From: Acidobacteriota bacterium
GTDB lineage: Bacteria; Acidobacteriota; Terriglobia; Acidiferrales; UBA7541
DNA: 37,786 nucleotides
Reading direction: 5' to 3'
Assembly: GCA_021818865.1 (NCBI GenBank)
Contig: JAKASX010000027.1
Span: 1 to 37,786, forward strand
In this document: positions 17,378-24,886 of the stretch, piece after piece
Position numbering within the stretch: position 1 is the stretch's first letter
Layout: the number at the start of each line of letters is the position of its first letter
Position numbers and translations under genes: made by a program
Notes under the pieces: generated by a model
What the model was told of the DNA's origin: nothing
Databases searched by the model: none
The model's input: only the letters and a program-made list of their open reading frames with translations

Positions 17378-18286
17378 ATGCCCGCCAATCGCGCCAGCGC
17401 CGGCTCTCGCGCACGGCCCGAAGCTCCTGATTCCGGCGATGCGCTGCTGACCAGCAAGGAAAATCGCTGGCTGAAACGCTTCCGCGCCGCGCTCGCCGGC
17501 GATTCCGGCGAACGGAATCTCTATGGAATCGAGGGCCCGCACCTGGTGGAAGAAGCGCTGCGGTCGGGCGTCGAAATCGAAGCCATTCTCGCGAGTCCCT
17601 CGGGCGAAAAGCATCTCGCCGGGCTCGGTCTGGCGGCTTTGCCTTCCGCGCCAGCGAGCTCGAAGCCGCGCGTTTTCCGCACCACCGACCGTCTGTTCGC
17701 GCAAATCGCCGCGACCGAAGCGCCGCAGGGTATCGCCGTGCTCGTTCGCCTGCGCGAATATGCGTTTGACGATCTGGTGCGCGGCGTGGCGCTGATTGTC
17801 GTGCTCGTTGGAGTGCAGGATCCGGGCAACGTCGGCACGATCGTTCGCTCGGCCGAAGCGTTTGGGGCGACGGGCGTGGTAGCCGCGGCGGAAAGCGCGA
17901 GCCCTTACGGACCGAAAGCGATGCGGGCGTCGGCAGGCTCCGTCTTTCGCATGCCGATCGTGCCGCGGGCGCAGGCGCCGATTCTGATGGCGCAGCTGCG
18001 CGTGGCCGGCGTCAGGCTGGTTGCGACGGCTGCGGCTTCCGTTCACGGAGCGGCGCCGCTGCTCGAACCGCAAAATCTCGATTGGCGCGAGCCCGTGGCG
18101 CTGCTCGTGGGCAGCGAAGCGCATGGATTGCCCGATTCCGTGCTGCGCTCGGCGGAAACGGCGGTTCGCATCCCGCTATCGGCTCCCGTCGAATCGCTCA
18201 ACGCGGCCGTTGCCGCGTCGGTGTTGCTCTACGAAGCCGCGCGCCAGCGCTCGGCTTTCGCCGCCGGAAGGGACAACGCCCGATGA
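17378..18286 (+). CDS. TrmH/SpoU-family RNA 2'-O-methyltransferase
   Basis: The 302-residue product is a SPOUT methyltransferase that transfers a methyl group to a ribose 2'-hydroxyl of rRNA or tRNA. It has an N-terminal substrate-binding domain beginning LLTSKENRWLKRFRAALAGD, and the three knot motifs: VQDPGNVGTIVRSAEAFGAT, LLVGSEAHGLPDSV and VRIPLSAPVESLNAAVAASV. The frame is open to 17270, but the conserved part starts after 17378. It overlaps rarA by 4 bases (ATGA). The target nucleotide cannot be deduced; 23S rRNA is usual for this two-domain form. Confidence 0.9.
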   Translation: MPANRASAGSRARPEAPDSGDALLTSKENRWLKRFRAALAGDSGERNLYGIEGPHLVEEALRSGVEIEAILASPSGEKHLAGLGLAALPSAPASSKPRVFRTTDRLFAQIAATEAPQGIAVLVRLREYAFDDLVRGVALIVVLVGVQDPGNVGTIVRSAEAFGATGVVAAAESASPYGPKAMRASAGSVFRMPIVPRAQAPILMAQLRVAGVRLVATAAASVHGAAPLLEPQNLDWREPVALLVGSEAHGLPDSVLRSAETAVRIPLSAPVESLNAAVAASVLLYEAARQRSAFAAGRDNAR

Positions 18287-19632
18287 GCCTCTTCCCCACC
18301 GCACCCACGCGGCAGAAGCAGTCCGTACCGCTGGCCGAGCGGATGCGCCCCCGCACGCTCGACGAATTCATCGGCCAGGAACATCTGCTCGGGCCGGGCA
18401 AGCCGCTGCGCGTGCAGATCGAGCGGGACGAAGTCAGTTCGATGATTTTGTGGGGCCCTCCCGGCTGCGGCAAAACCACGCTCGCGCAAATCATCGCCCA
18501 CATCACGAAATCCGAATTTCTGCCGTTCAGCGCCGTGCTTTCGGGCATCGCCGAAATCCGCAAAGTGATGGAACGCGCCGACCGCATGCGGGAAATGGGC
18601 CGGCGCACGATCGTCTTCGTTGATGAGGTGCACCGTTTCAACAAAGCCCAGCAGGACGCTTTCCTTCCCTGGGTCGAGCGCGGAAGCATCGTGATGATCG
18701 GCGCGACCACCGAAAATCCCTCGTTCGAGGTGATCGGTCCGCTGCTTTCCCGGACCAAGGTCTACATGCTCCGCGCGCTCGACGAGGGGCAGGTCGTCGC
18801 CCTGCTGCGCCGCGCGCTGGCCGATCCCGAACGCGGCCTGGCAGATCGCACGGAATACGGCGAGATTGTGGCGAGCGACGACGTGCTGCGGCGAATCGCG
18901 CTTTACGCCAATGGCGACGCCCGCGCAGCGTACAACTCGCTCGAAGCCGCCGTTCTCGGCTCGCGGCCAGATGCCGCGGGTCGCCGCGTGTTGACGCTCG
19001 CACTGCTCGAAGACGTTCTGCAGCGCAAGCTGCTGCGCTACGACAAAGCCGGCGAAGAGCATTTCAACCTGATTTCCGCGCTCCACAAATCGGTGCGGAA
19101 TTCCGATCCCGACGCCGCGCTCTACTGGATCACGCGGATGCTCGAATCGGGCGAAGACCTGATGTACGTCGCGCGGCGCCTTGTTCGCATGGCGAGCGAG
19201 GATATCGGCCTCGCCGATCCACACGCGCTTGAAGTAACGATCGCTGCGATGCAAGCGGCCGATTTTCTCGGCTCGCCCGAGGGCCATCTGGCGCTGGCTG
19301 AGGCTGCAATTTACCTGGCGCTCGCACCGAAATCGAACGCCGTCTACTCCGCTTACGGCGTCGTGCGCCGCGACCTGGCCGAAACCGAAGCCGAGCCGGT
19401 GCCGATGCACCTGCGCAATCCGGTGACGGACTTGATGAAAGAAGCGGGATACGGGCGCGGCTACGAATACGCCCACGATTACGAGGAAAAAACCACGGGA
19501 ATGACGTGCCTGCCGCCGTCACTCGAAGGACGGCGTTATTACCAGCCGACGGCGGAAGGTTACGAAGCGGAACTGCGGAAACGCATCGAGGAATGGATGC
19601 GGCGCCGCGCGAAGCTTCGGGAGAAACCATGA
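18283..19632 (+). CDS. rarA: Replication-associated recombination protein RarA (MgsA), AAA+ ATPase
   Basis: The 449-residue product is a clamp-loader-like ATPase acting at stalled replication forks with SSB. It has the opening LAERMRPRTLDEFIGQEHLL, Walker A GPPGCGKTT (58-66), Walker B VFVDEVHRFN (111-120), sensor 1 region MIGATTENPSFEV, then the helical collar and tetramerisation domain with HKSVRNSDPDAALYWITRML and RMASEDIGLADPHAL. A GGAAGGGA site precedes the ATG, which overlaps the methyltransferase stop. The 3' end overlaps the next gene by 4 bases. Confidence 0.95.
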   Translation: MSLFPTAPTRQKQSVPLAERMRPRTLDEFIGQEHLLGPGKPLRVQIERDEVSSMILWGPPGCGKTTLAQIIAHITKSEFLPFSAVLSGIAEIRKVMERADRMREMGRRTIVFVDEVHRFNKAQQDAFLPWVERGSIVMIGATTENPSFEVIGPLLSRTKVYMLRALDEGQVVALLRRALADPERGLADRTEYGEIVASDDVLRRIALYANGDARAAYNSLEAAVLGSRPDAAGRRVLTLALLEDVLQRKLLRYDKAGEEHFNLISALHKSVRNSDPDAALYWITRMLESGEDLMYVARRLVRMASEDIGLADPHALEVTIAAMQAADFLGSPEGHLALAEAAIYLALAPKSNAVYSAYGVVRRDLAETEAEPVPMHLRNPVTDLMKEAGYGRGYEYAHDYEEKTTGMTCLPPSLEGRRYYQPTAEGYEAELRKRIEEWMRRRAKLREKP

Positions 19633-20810
19633 AACGCAGGAATCAAACGTCGTACGGCGCGCAACAGACGCGCGGGAGCGTTCTTCGGACCATCCTTCGC
19701 GCAAGCCCCTCAGCCGGAGTCGCGCTCAGCGCGCTCATTGCACTGGCGTTCCTCGCCGCGGGTCCCGTGCTCGCGCAACAGGCCAAGCTGACCGTCACGG
19801 ACGATTGCACCGTTTTCGCGTTTTCGCCCGACGGCCAACGGATCGTCTACGCCGCGCGGCGCGTTTCCGAGGAAAAAATCGCCCGGAACAAACGCTCGCT
19901 CGTCGAGCACGACAGCATCTGGCAAGTGACGCTCAACGGGCACAAAAAACGGCTGGTGGACGGGAGAAAGCTGGTGAAAGGCCGCGTTCCCGTCAGTTTC
20001 CAGATTCAGGCGATTCGCATCGCTCCCGACAATCAGCACATGACGGTGCAGATGGCCACGCGCACGTTCCTTCCGCGCGACCGCGATTCGGAAGCCGGCA
20101 ACGTACGCACGGCCGAACTCACGGATTTGATGACCGGCGAAGGGAAGGAAATCGATATTGCGGGAACCAAGCCTGCAAACAGCGCGATTTTCGGCGCGAC
20201 GAACGCGGCTTGGCTTTCCGACGGCGAAACCGTCGTCTACATGACGCAGCCCAAGGGCAGCTTGCTTTATCAGATCGCCTACGTGCGTCCCCTGGGCGGT
20301 ACAGGCGGCCCGATTCTTCACGACCACTATTACGCCGCCGTCGCCTGGAATCCCGCGCACAACGTTGGCGCGGCGATCGAGCGAAATCCGGATCTTTCCG
20401 GCACCATTCGCCTCGTCTGGATCGACCTCATCAACAAAACCGAGCGCACGCTTGCCACGCTCGCCGGTTTCGCCGGCCATCTCACCGTTTCGCCCGACGC
20501 CACCCAGGTCGCCTATTTCCGCGATGGCGACACCATCGAAATCCGCTCCGTTGCCAATTCGGAAAAGCCGCTCGATATCAAGGCGCCGTTCGGCCGCTAC
20601 GAATGGGCGCCGGATGGCACGCACCTACTTCTGAAGCGCGGGCCAAACGGTCAGACGAATCAACTGGTCTGGATCTCGCTGCCCAGCGGCCAATTCCAGG
20701 ACGTTCTCCACGGCCTCATCTATCACGATTTCCACATCTCGCCCGACGGCCATTGGGTCGGCGTCACCGAACCCGGCCTGCAAATTCTGAAAGTTTTTCC
20801 GCTGCCCTGA
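19629..20810 (+). CDS. Secreted WD40-like (PD40/TolB-type beta-propeller) protein
   Basis: The 393-residue product has an N-terminal signal sequence (residues about 25-48, ending VLAQQ) and then repeated beta-propeller blades with PD40-style SPDGxxIxY motifs: FAFSPDGQRIVYAARR, IRIAPDNQHMTVQ, AWLSDGETVVYMTQ, TVSPDATQVAYFRDGD, EWAPDGTHLLLKRG and ISPDGHWVGVTEPG. Such proteins act in the periplasm as binding scaffolds; no enzymatic motif is visible. The ATG overlaps the rarA stop (ATGA) with GGGAG just upstream, so it is co-translated, although RarA is cytoplasmic and a functional link is not obvious. Confidence 0.75.
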   Translation: MKRRNQTSYGAQQTRGSVLRTILRASPSAGVALSALIALAFLAAGPVLAQQAKLTVTDDCTVFAFSPDGQRIVYAARRVSEEKIARNKRSLVEHDSIWQVTLNGHKKRLVDGRKLVKGRVPVSFQIQAIRIAPDNQHMTVQMATRTFLPRDRDSEAGNVRTAELTDLMTGEGKEIDIAGTKPANSAIFGATNAAWLSDGETVVYMTQPKGSLLYQIAYVRPLGGTGGPILHDHYYAAVAWNPAHNVGAAIERNPDLSGTIRLVWIDLINKTERTLATLAGFAGHLTVSPDATQVAYFRDGDTIEIRSVANSEKPLDIKAPFGRYEWAPDGTHLLLKRGPNGQTNQLVWISLPSGQFQDVLHGLIYHDFHISPDGHWVGVTEPGLQILKVFPLP

Positions 20811-20849
20811 GCCTCACAAACCTCCAGCGGTACAGCTCGAAAAGCGTAG

Positions 20850-20855
20850 TAAAAT
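20850..20855 (+). promoter_or_regulatory. Candidate -10 element for the small membrane protein gene
   Basis: The hexamer TAAAAT lies 8 bases before the ATG at 20864. Transcription would start near 20862, making the messenger nearly leaderless, which fits the absence of a ribosome-binding site. I see no convincing -35 element. Confidence 0.35.
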
Positions 20856-20863
20856 CGCCGGCG

Positions 20864-21151
20864 ATGAATCCGTACGAAAAGGCGCTTCTGGTCGGTTTCA
20901 CGGCGTCCTACCTTCCCGCTTTTGGCCTTTTTCACTGTATGCTCTTTAGGGTGAATCGGGAGCTGCCGTCAAATCGCAGAATTCCGCATACGCTTTACTT
21001 CGGGGAGTGGCAAAGGCTACCCAAGGAGTACAAACGGCTCTATCCATGCAGCCTTTTGTACGAGATTGCCCTGGCGTGCGCTGTCGCTTGCCTGACAATC
21101 GCAGCGGCCTTCGCCGCACTTCGCATCTGGGAGTACGGGGCGCGTAGGTAG
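20864..21151 (+). CDS. Small membrane protein of unknown function
   Basis: The 95-residue product begins MNPYEKALLVGFTASYLPAF and has two hydrophobic segments, about residues 8-28 and 66-88 (YEIALACAVACLTIAAAF), around a polar loop with RVNRELPSNRRIPHTL. I do not recognise the family. A -10-like TAAAAT lies just upstream. The three neighbouring genes on this strand are unrelated by sequence. It could be an integral inner-membrane protein with both ends on the same side. Confidence 0.55.
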   Translation: MNPYEKALLVGFTASYLPAFGLFHCMLFRVNRELPSNRRIPHTLYFGEWQRLPKEYKRLYPCSLLYEIALACAVACLTIAAAFAALRIWEYGARR

Positions 21152-21203
21152 CGTCTCTGGAAGTCGGCGTGCCCGGCCTGTGCTGGCCGCCCGAGTACGT
21201 TCC

Positions 21204-21231
21204 TGTGGCGCCTGGCTTAAGCCCGGCACTG
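21204..21231. repeat. Palindromic repeat, degenerate copy of the GCCCGGC family
   Basis: The segment reads TGTGGCGCCTGGCTTAAGCC then CGGCACTG. It matches the copies at 36276 and 37135 in the core GGCTTnAGCCCGGCAC, with an imperfect stem. It lies in the 100-base gap between two convergent genes, where a stem could help end transcription from either side, though there is no T-run. Confidence 0.45.
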
Positions 21232-21251
21232 TTCGGCTACGGGCACAGCCT

Positions 21252-22616
21252 TCAGTGGTAGGGATAGAAAATAAAGAACAGCAGAGATAGCGCGGCGAGC
21301 GCCCACAAGCCACCCGGAACTTCCCTGCCCCGCCCCGCGACGAGCTTGCAAAAGGGATAGAGCGCGAGGCCGGCGGTGATTCCGATTCCGATGTTGTAGG
21401 TGAAACTCATCAAGGCGATCACCGCAAACGCCGGAATCGCTTCCGTCAAATCGTCCAGGCGCAAGCGCGTGATCGGCGCGAGCATCAAGAGGCCGACAAT
21501 AACGAGCGCCGGACCGTAGGCCTGCGGCGGAATCGCTTCCACCACCGGCGCGAAAAAGAGCGTCAGCAGAAAACAGAGCGCCGTGACGATCGCCGTGAAT
21601 CCGGTTCTGCCTCCCGCTTCTACTCCCGTCGCAGATTCTATGAATGCTCCTGCCGTCGTCGTGCCCACGAGCGGGGCAAAGACGGTGGAAAGCGCGTCGG
21701 CCAGCATGGGGCGCTCGATTTGCGGCAGCTCGCCGCGCTCGTCGAGAAATCCCGCGCGAGCGGAAACGCCGATCAGCGTTCCCATCGTATCCACGAACGC
21801 CATCACGAAGATCGTCAGCACGACCGGAAAAAATCCCCACGAAAACGCGCGATGAAAATCCAGATGAAAAAATACCGGCGCGAGGCTCGGCGGCCGGCTC
21901 ACCCATCCGTGCGGCAACGGGACGAGGCCCAGGACCATGCCCACGGCCGTCGTCGCGAGCATTCCGACCAAAATGGCGCCGGGAAATTTTCGAATCATCA
22001 GCAGGGCCAGGAGCAACAATCCGCCAATTGCCAGCAGCACCGGCCCAGACGTGAGCACGCCGGCTTTCACCGGCGCGCCGGGCTCCCCGAGCGCCACGAT
22101 CCCGCTCTCGTTGAGGCCGATGAACGCGAGGAACAGCCCGATTCCCGCGGCAAAGCTGTAGCGCAGCGCTTCCGGCACCGCGCGCACCAGCCACGCCCGC
22201 AGCCGGAAAATCGTGAGGAGCAAAAACAGGATTCCGCCCAGCAGCGCCGCCGCGAGCGCCTCCTGCCATTTGTAGCCGAGCACTCCGACCACGGTGTACG
22301 CGAGGAAGGCGTTTTCGCCCATGTACGGCGCGATGGCAAACGGCCGATTCGCGTAGAGGCCCATCACCACCGTGCCGAAAACAGCGGTCACCACCGTCGC
22401 GGTCATCGAAGCGCCGGCGGGCATTCCCGCGGCGTGCAAAATCGCGGGATTCACCACGACGATGTAGGCCATGGTGAGGAAGGTGGTGACGCCCCCAGCG
22501 GCTTCGCGGCGGAAATCGGCGCCGTGTTCGGCGAAACGGAAATAGCGCTCCAGGCGGCCGGCGGGGCCGCGGCGCGCCTCCTGTAAATTTGGCGTTTGTG
22601 CGTTCATTGCGGTCAT
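21252..22616 (-). CDS. NCS2-family purine permease (AzgA-like adenine/guanine/hypoxanthine)
   Basis: The product of about 454 residues has 12-14 hydrophobic helices and the marks of the AzgA branch: GGVTTFLTMAYIVVVNPAIL, GENAFLAYTVVGVLGYKWQE, FVDTMGTLIGVSARAGFLD and GTTTAGAFIESATGVEAGGR. Such permeases import hypoxanthine, guanine or adenine with protons. The ATG at 22616 is chosen because a GAG lies close before it; ATGs at 22628 and 22607 are alternatives. It diverges from the SGNH hydrolase gene; the 100-base gap must hold both promoters. Confidence 0.93.
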   Translation of the reverse strand: MTAMNAQTPNLQEARRGPAGRLERYFRFAEHGADFRREAAGGVTTFLTMAYIVVVNPAILHAAGMPAGASMTATVVTAVFGTVVMGLYANRPFAIAPYMGENAFLAYTVVGVLGYKWQEALAAALLGGILFLLLTIFRLRAWLVRAVPEALRYSFAAGIGLFLAFIGLNESGIVALGEPGAPVKAGVLTSGPVLLAIGGLLLLALLMIRKFPGAILVGMLATTAVGMVLGLVPLPHGWVSRPPSLAPVFFHLDFHRAFSWGFFPVVLTIFVMAFVDTMGTLIGVSARAGFLDERGELPQIERPMLADALSTVFAPLVGTTTAGAFIESATGVEAGGRTGFTAIVTALCFLLTLFFAPVVEAIPPQAYGPALVIVGLLMLAPITRLRLDDLTEAIPAFAVIALMSFTYNIGIGITAGLALYPFCKLVAGRGREVPGGLWALAALSLLFFIFYPYH

Positions 22617-22716
22617 GGTCTCGAACAATTTCGCGCCGAAAGAGTATCATCAGGGCTGCCCGCGCGTCTCCGGCGAATCCAGGATGGTTGCGCGCGGAAC
22701 AAACGGAGGGGGAACC

Positions 22717-23955
22717 ATGAAGAAGTGCGTTCGAGGGATGGTGCTGGCGCTGGGTCTGGCGTTGATCCTGGCCACACAGTCCATGCCGGCTCGCGCGGCC
22801 GCGGCGCAAAATCCGAACGGCGAGCATTGGGTCGCGACCTGGATCACCGCGCCGCTGCGCGGACTGCCGAAATTGACGCTGCGCAACCAGACGGTTCGGA
22901 TGATCGTTCACACCAGCATCGGCGGAAACCGTTTCCGTGTGGAACTCTCAAACGCTTTCGGCAGGCATTCGCTGGTGATTGGCGCGGCGCATCTGGCGAT
23001 CCAGGCGAAAGGCTCGTCCATCGTTCCCGGCTCCGACCGCACGCTCACCTTCAACGGTTCGCCTTCGGTCACGATTCCGCCGGGCGCGCCGATGCTCAGC
23101 GATCCGGTTTCGCTCACCGCACCGCCGCTCGCCGATCTCTCCATCAGCATTTACGTTCCCGGCCCCGTGATTCCGAGCACCGAGCACACCGTCGCGCTCG
23201 AAACGACCTATATTTCTCGCCCGGGAAATTTCACCTCGTCTGTAGGCATTACGCCCACCCGCACCAACGCCACCTGGTATTGGCTTTCCGCGGTGGATGT
23301 CGAAGCGGCGCCCGACGCCGCCGCGATCGTCGGCTTCGGCGATTCCATCACCGATGGCTACAATTCGAAACTTGGCGCCAACGGCAGCTGGCCCGCGCAG
23401 CTCGCGGCGCGCTTCCAGACCAATCCCGCGACGGCGCATCTGGCCGTGGTCAACGCCGGGATTTCCGGCAATCGCATCCTGCACGACGTCTACGGTCCGG
23501 ACGCGCTCGCCCGTTTCGATCGCGACGTTCTGGCCCACGACGGCGTGAAATACGTCGTCATTCTCGAAGGGATCAACGACCTTGGCTTTCCGCACGAGCC
23601 GCGCAAGTACAAAGTGCCGCATCAGGAAGTCACCGCGCAGCAACTGATCGGCGGCCTGCGCCAGATGATCGAACGCGCGCACGCGCACGGCATTCGCGTC
23701 ATCGGCGCGACGCTGACGCCCTACAAGGGCTCGCTCTATTACAGCAAGGAGGGCGAAGCCAAGCGCGAAGCCATCAATCATTGGATCCGGACCAGCGGCG
23801 CCTTCGACGGCGTGGTGGATTTCGCCGCCGCCGTCCGCGATCCCAAGCACCCGCGTCGTTTCCTGTCCGCGTACGACAGCGGCGACCATTTGCATCCCAA
23901 TGATGTGGGCTACAAAGCCATGGCCGACGCCATCAATCCCGCGCTGTTCCGGTAG
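22717..23955 (+). CDS. Secreted SGNH/GDSL hydrolase
   Basis: The 412-residue product has a signal peptide (MKKCVRGMVLALGLALILAT... to about residue 28), a beta-rich N-terminal domain (about 35-195) and a C-terminal SGNH esterase domain. The nucleophile is S210 in GFGDSITDGYNS; the oxyanion residues are in NAGISGNRIL and EGINDLG; the catalytic pair is D390 and H393 in DHLHPND. This arrangement is seen in secreted carbohydrate or rhamnogalacturonan acetylesterases, a likely but unproven role. The ATG at 22717 follows a strong GGAGGGGG; longer frames lack a signal peptide. Confidence 0.9.
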   Translation: MKKCVRGMVLALGLALILATQSMPARAAAAQNPNGEHWVATWITAPLRGLPKLTLRNQTVRMIVHTSIGGNRFRVELSNAFGRHSLVIGAAHLAIQAKGSSIVPGSDRTLTFNGSPSVTIPPGAPMLSDPVSLTAPPLADLSISIYVPGPVIPSTEHTVALETTYISRPGNFTSSVGITPTRTNATWYWLSAVDVEAAPDAAAIVGFGDSITDGYNSKLGANGSWPAQLAARFQTNPATAHLAVVNAGISGNRILHDVYGPDALARFDRDVLAHDGVKYVVILEGINDLGFPHEPRKYKVPHQEVTAQQLIGGLRQMIERAHAHGIRVIGATLTPYKGSLYYSKEGEAKREAINHWIRTSGAFDGVVDFAAAVRDPKHPRRFLSAYDSGDHLHPNDVGYKAMADAINPALFR

Positions 23956-24021
23956 CGCCCCGGGCGCAGTAAGCGCGAGTGCGACGGTCGAGGAGGAGCC
24001 GAAACGCCGCCGGCCCGCCAC

Positions 24022-24411
24022 ATGATGCCTTCCTGGCCACAACTCGCACTCGCGCTCGCCGTCACCGTTCTCGTGCTGCATCTCGCTTTTATTTTCTGGG
24101 TGCTTTTTGGCGCGGCGTTCACCCGGCGCCGGCCGCGGCTCGCCTTCCTTCACGCCATTTGCGCCGTTTACGGCTTGGTGATCGAAGTCGCTCCGTGGCC
24201 CTGTCCGCTGACGCTGGCGGAGAACTGGTTTGAAGTGCAGGCGGGCCGAATGCCGTACAACGGACCGTTCCTGCTGCATTATCTCGACGCGACCGTCTAT
24301 CCCAACGTCCAGCCGATCGTCCTGATCGTCGGCGCGGGAATCGCACTCCTTGCGAACGCGGCTGTGTATTACCGCCGCTGGCGGCAGTGGCGAGCTGCCC
24401 GCAGCGGGTAG
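24022..24411 (+). CDS. DUF2784 membrane protein
   Basis: The 129-residue product has three to four hydrophobic segments and the DUF2784 signature: LHLAFIFWVLFGAAF, FLHAICAVYGLVIEVAPWPC, PLTLAENWFEVQAG, PYNGPFLLHYLDATVYPNVQ, then a last helix ending NAAVYYRRWR. The family is of unknown function and lies in the inner membrane. The start is ATG 24022 or 24025; neither has a ribosome-binding site at normal distance. It follows the SGNH gene by 66 bases. Confidence 0.88.
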   Translation: MMPSWPQLALALAVTVLVLHLAFIFWVLFGAAFTRRRPRLAFLHAICAVYGLVIEVAPWPCPLTLAENWFEVQAGRMPYNGPFLLHYLDATVYPNVQPIVLIVGAGIALLANAAVYYRRWRQWRAARSG

Positions 24412-24466
24412 TGCGCGCCGCAGCATTGGAGCCGGGTGCAAAGATTCCGCAAATGGAGCAACCGGG

Positions 24467-24475
24467 TGGTAAAGT
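24467..24475 (+). promoter_or_regulatory. Candidate extended -10 for the Cys-rich protein gene
   Basis: The sequence TGGTAAAGT is an extended -10 with one mismatch (TAAAGT). Transcription would start close to 24482, two bases before the ATG at 24484, giving a leaderless or nearly leaderless messenger. No ribosome-binding site or good -35 is seen. Confidence 0.35.
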
Positions 24476-24483
24476 GTTTGGCT

Positions 24484-24843
24484 ATGCGCCGGTTGAAGGC
24501 GATCCTGGTCGTCATCTCCCTGCTCGTCGCTCCCATGGCCCTTTTCGCCGACGCGTGGACGTGCGCGTGCGCGGCGCCCTATTGCACGATGGCTGAGTGC
24601 AGGGCGCAGTGCCCGATGATGCAGCGGATGCAACAGCACGGTTGCCAGGGCGCCAGCCTGTCGCTTTCCTGCAACTGCATGCGCTACCCGGCTCTCGCGG
24701 CGCTCATCCCGCTCACGCAGATGATTCTCCCCGCCGCCGTTCCCCGGCCGATGATCCAGCGGAGCGCGCCGGCCGCGCCGATTGTGGCGCTCGCCGCCCT
24801 TCCCGGTTCCAAACCCTCCCCGTTTCACCCTCCTCGCGGCTGA
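24484..24843 (+). CDS. Secreted Cys/Met-rich small protein
   Basis: The 119-residue product has a signal peptide (MRRLKAILVVISLLVAPMAL, cut near residue 22). A cysteine- and methionine-rich segment follows at about 27-66: CACAAPYCTMAECRAQCPMM, then MQQHGC and SLSCNCMRY. The C-terminal third is a Pro/Ala-rich tail with another hydrophobic stretch. I know no family with this exact spacing. The eight or more cysteines and several methionines could bind copper or another soft metal. The gene ends 43 bases before the TonB-dependent receptor on the same strand, so a shared uptake role is plausible. Confidence 0.6.
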   Translation: MRRLKAILVVISLLVAPMALFADAWTCACAAPYCTMAECRAQCPMMQRMQQHGCQGASLSLSCNCMRYPALAALIPLTQMILPAAVPRPMIQRSAPAAPIVALAALPGSKPSPFHPPRG

Positions 24844-24886
24844 TCGCCCCAACTGCGATTGGCAAAACCGCAAGGAGGAGGGTTCG

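Noticed and set aside
21217-22911. A 564-codon minus-strand frame overlapping the purine permease in another frame
   Set aside because: Arg/Gly/Ala-rich reading of the permease DNA; the permease frame has clear family motifs.
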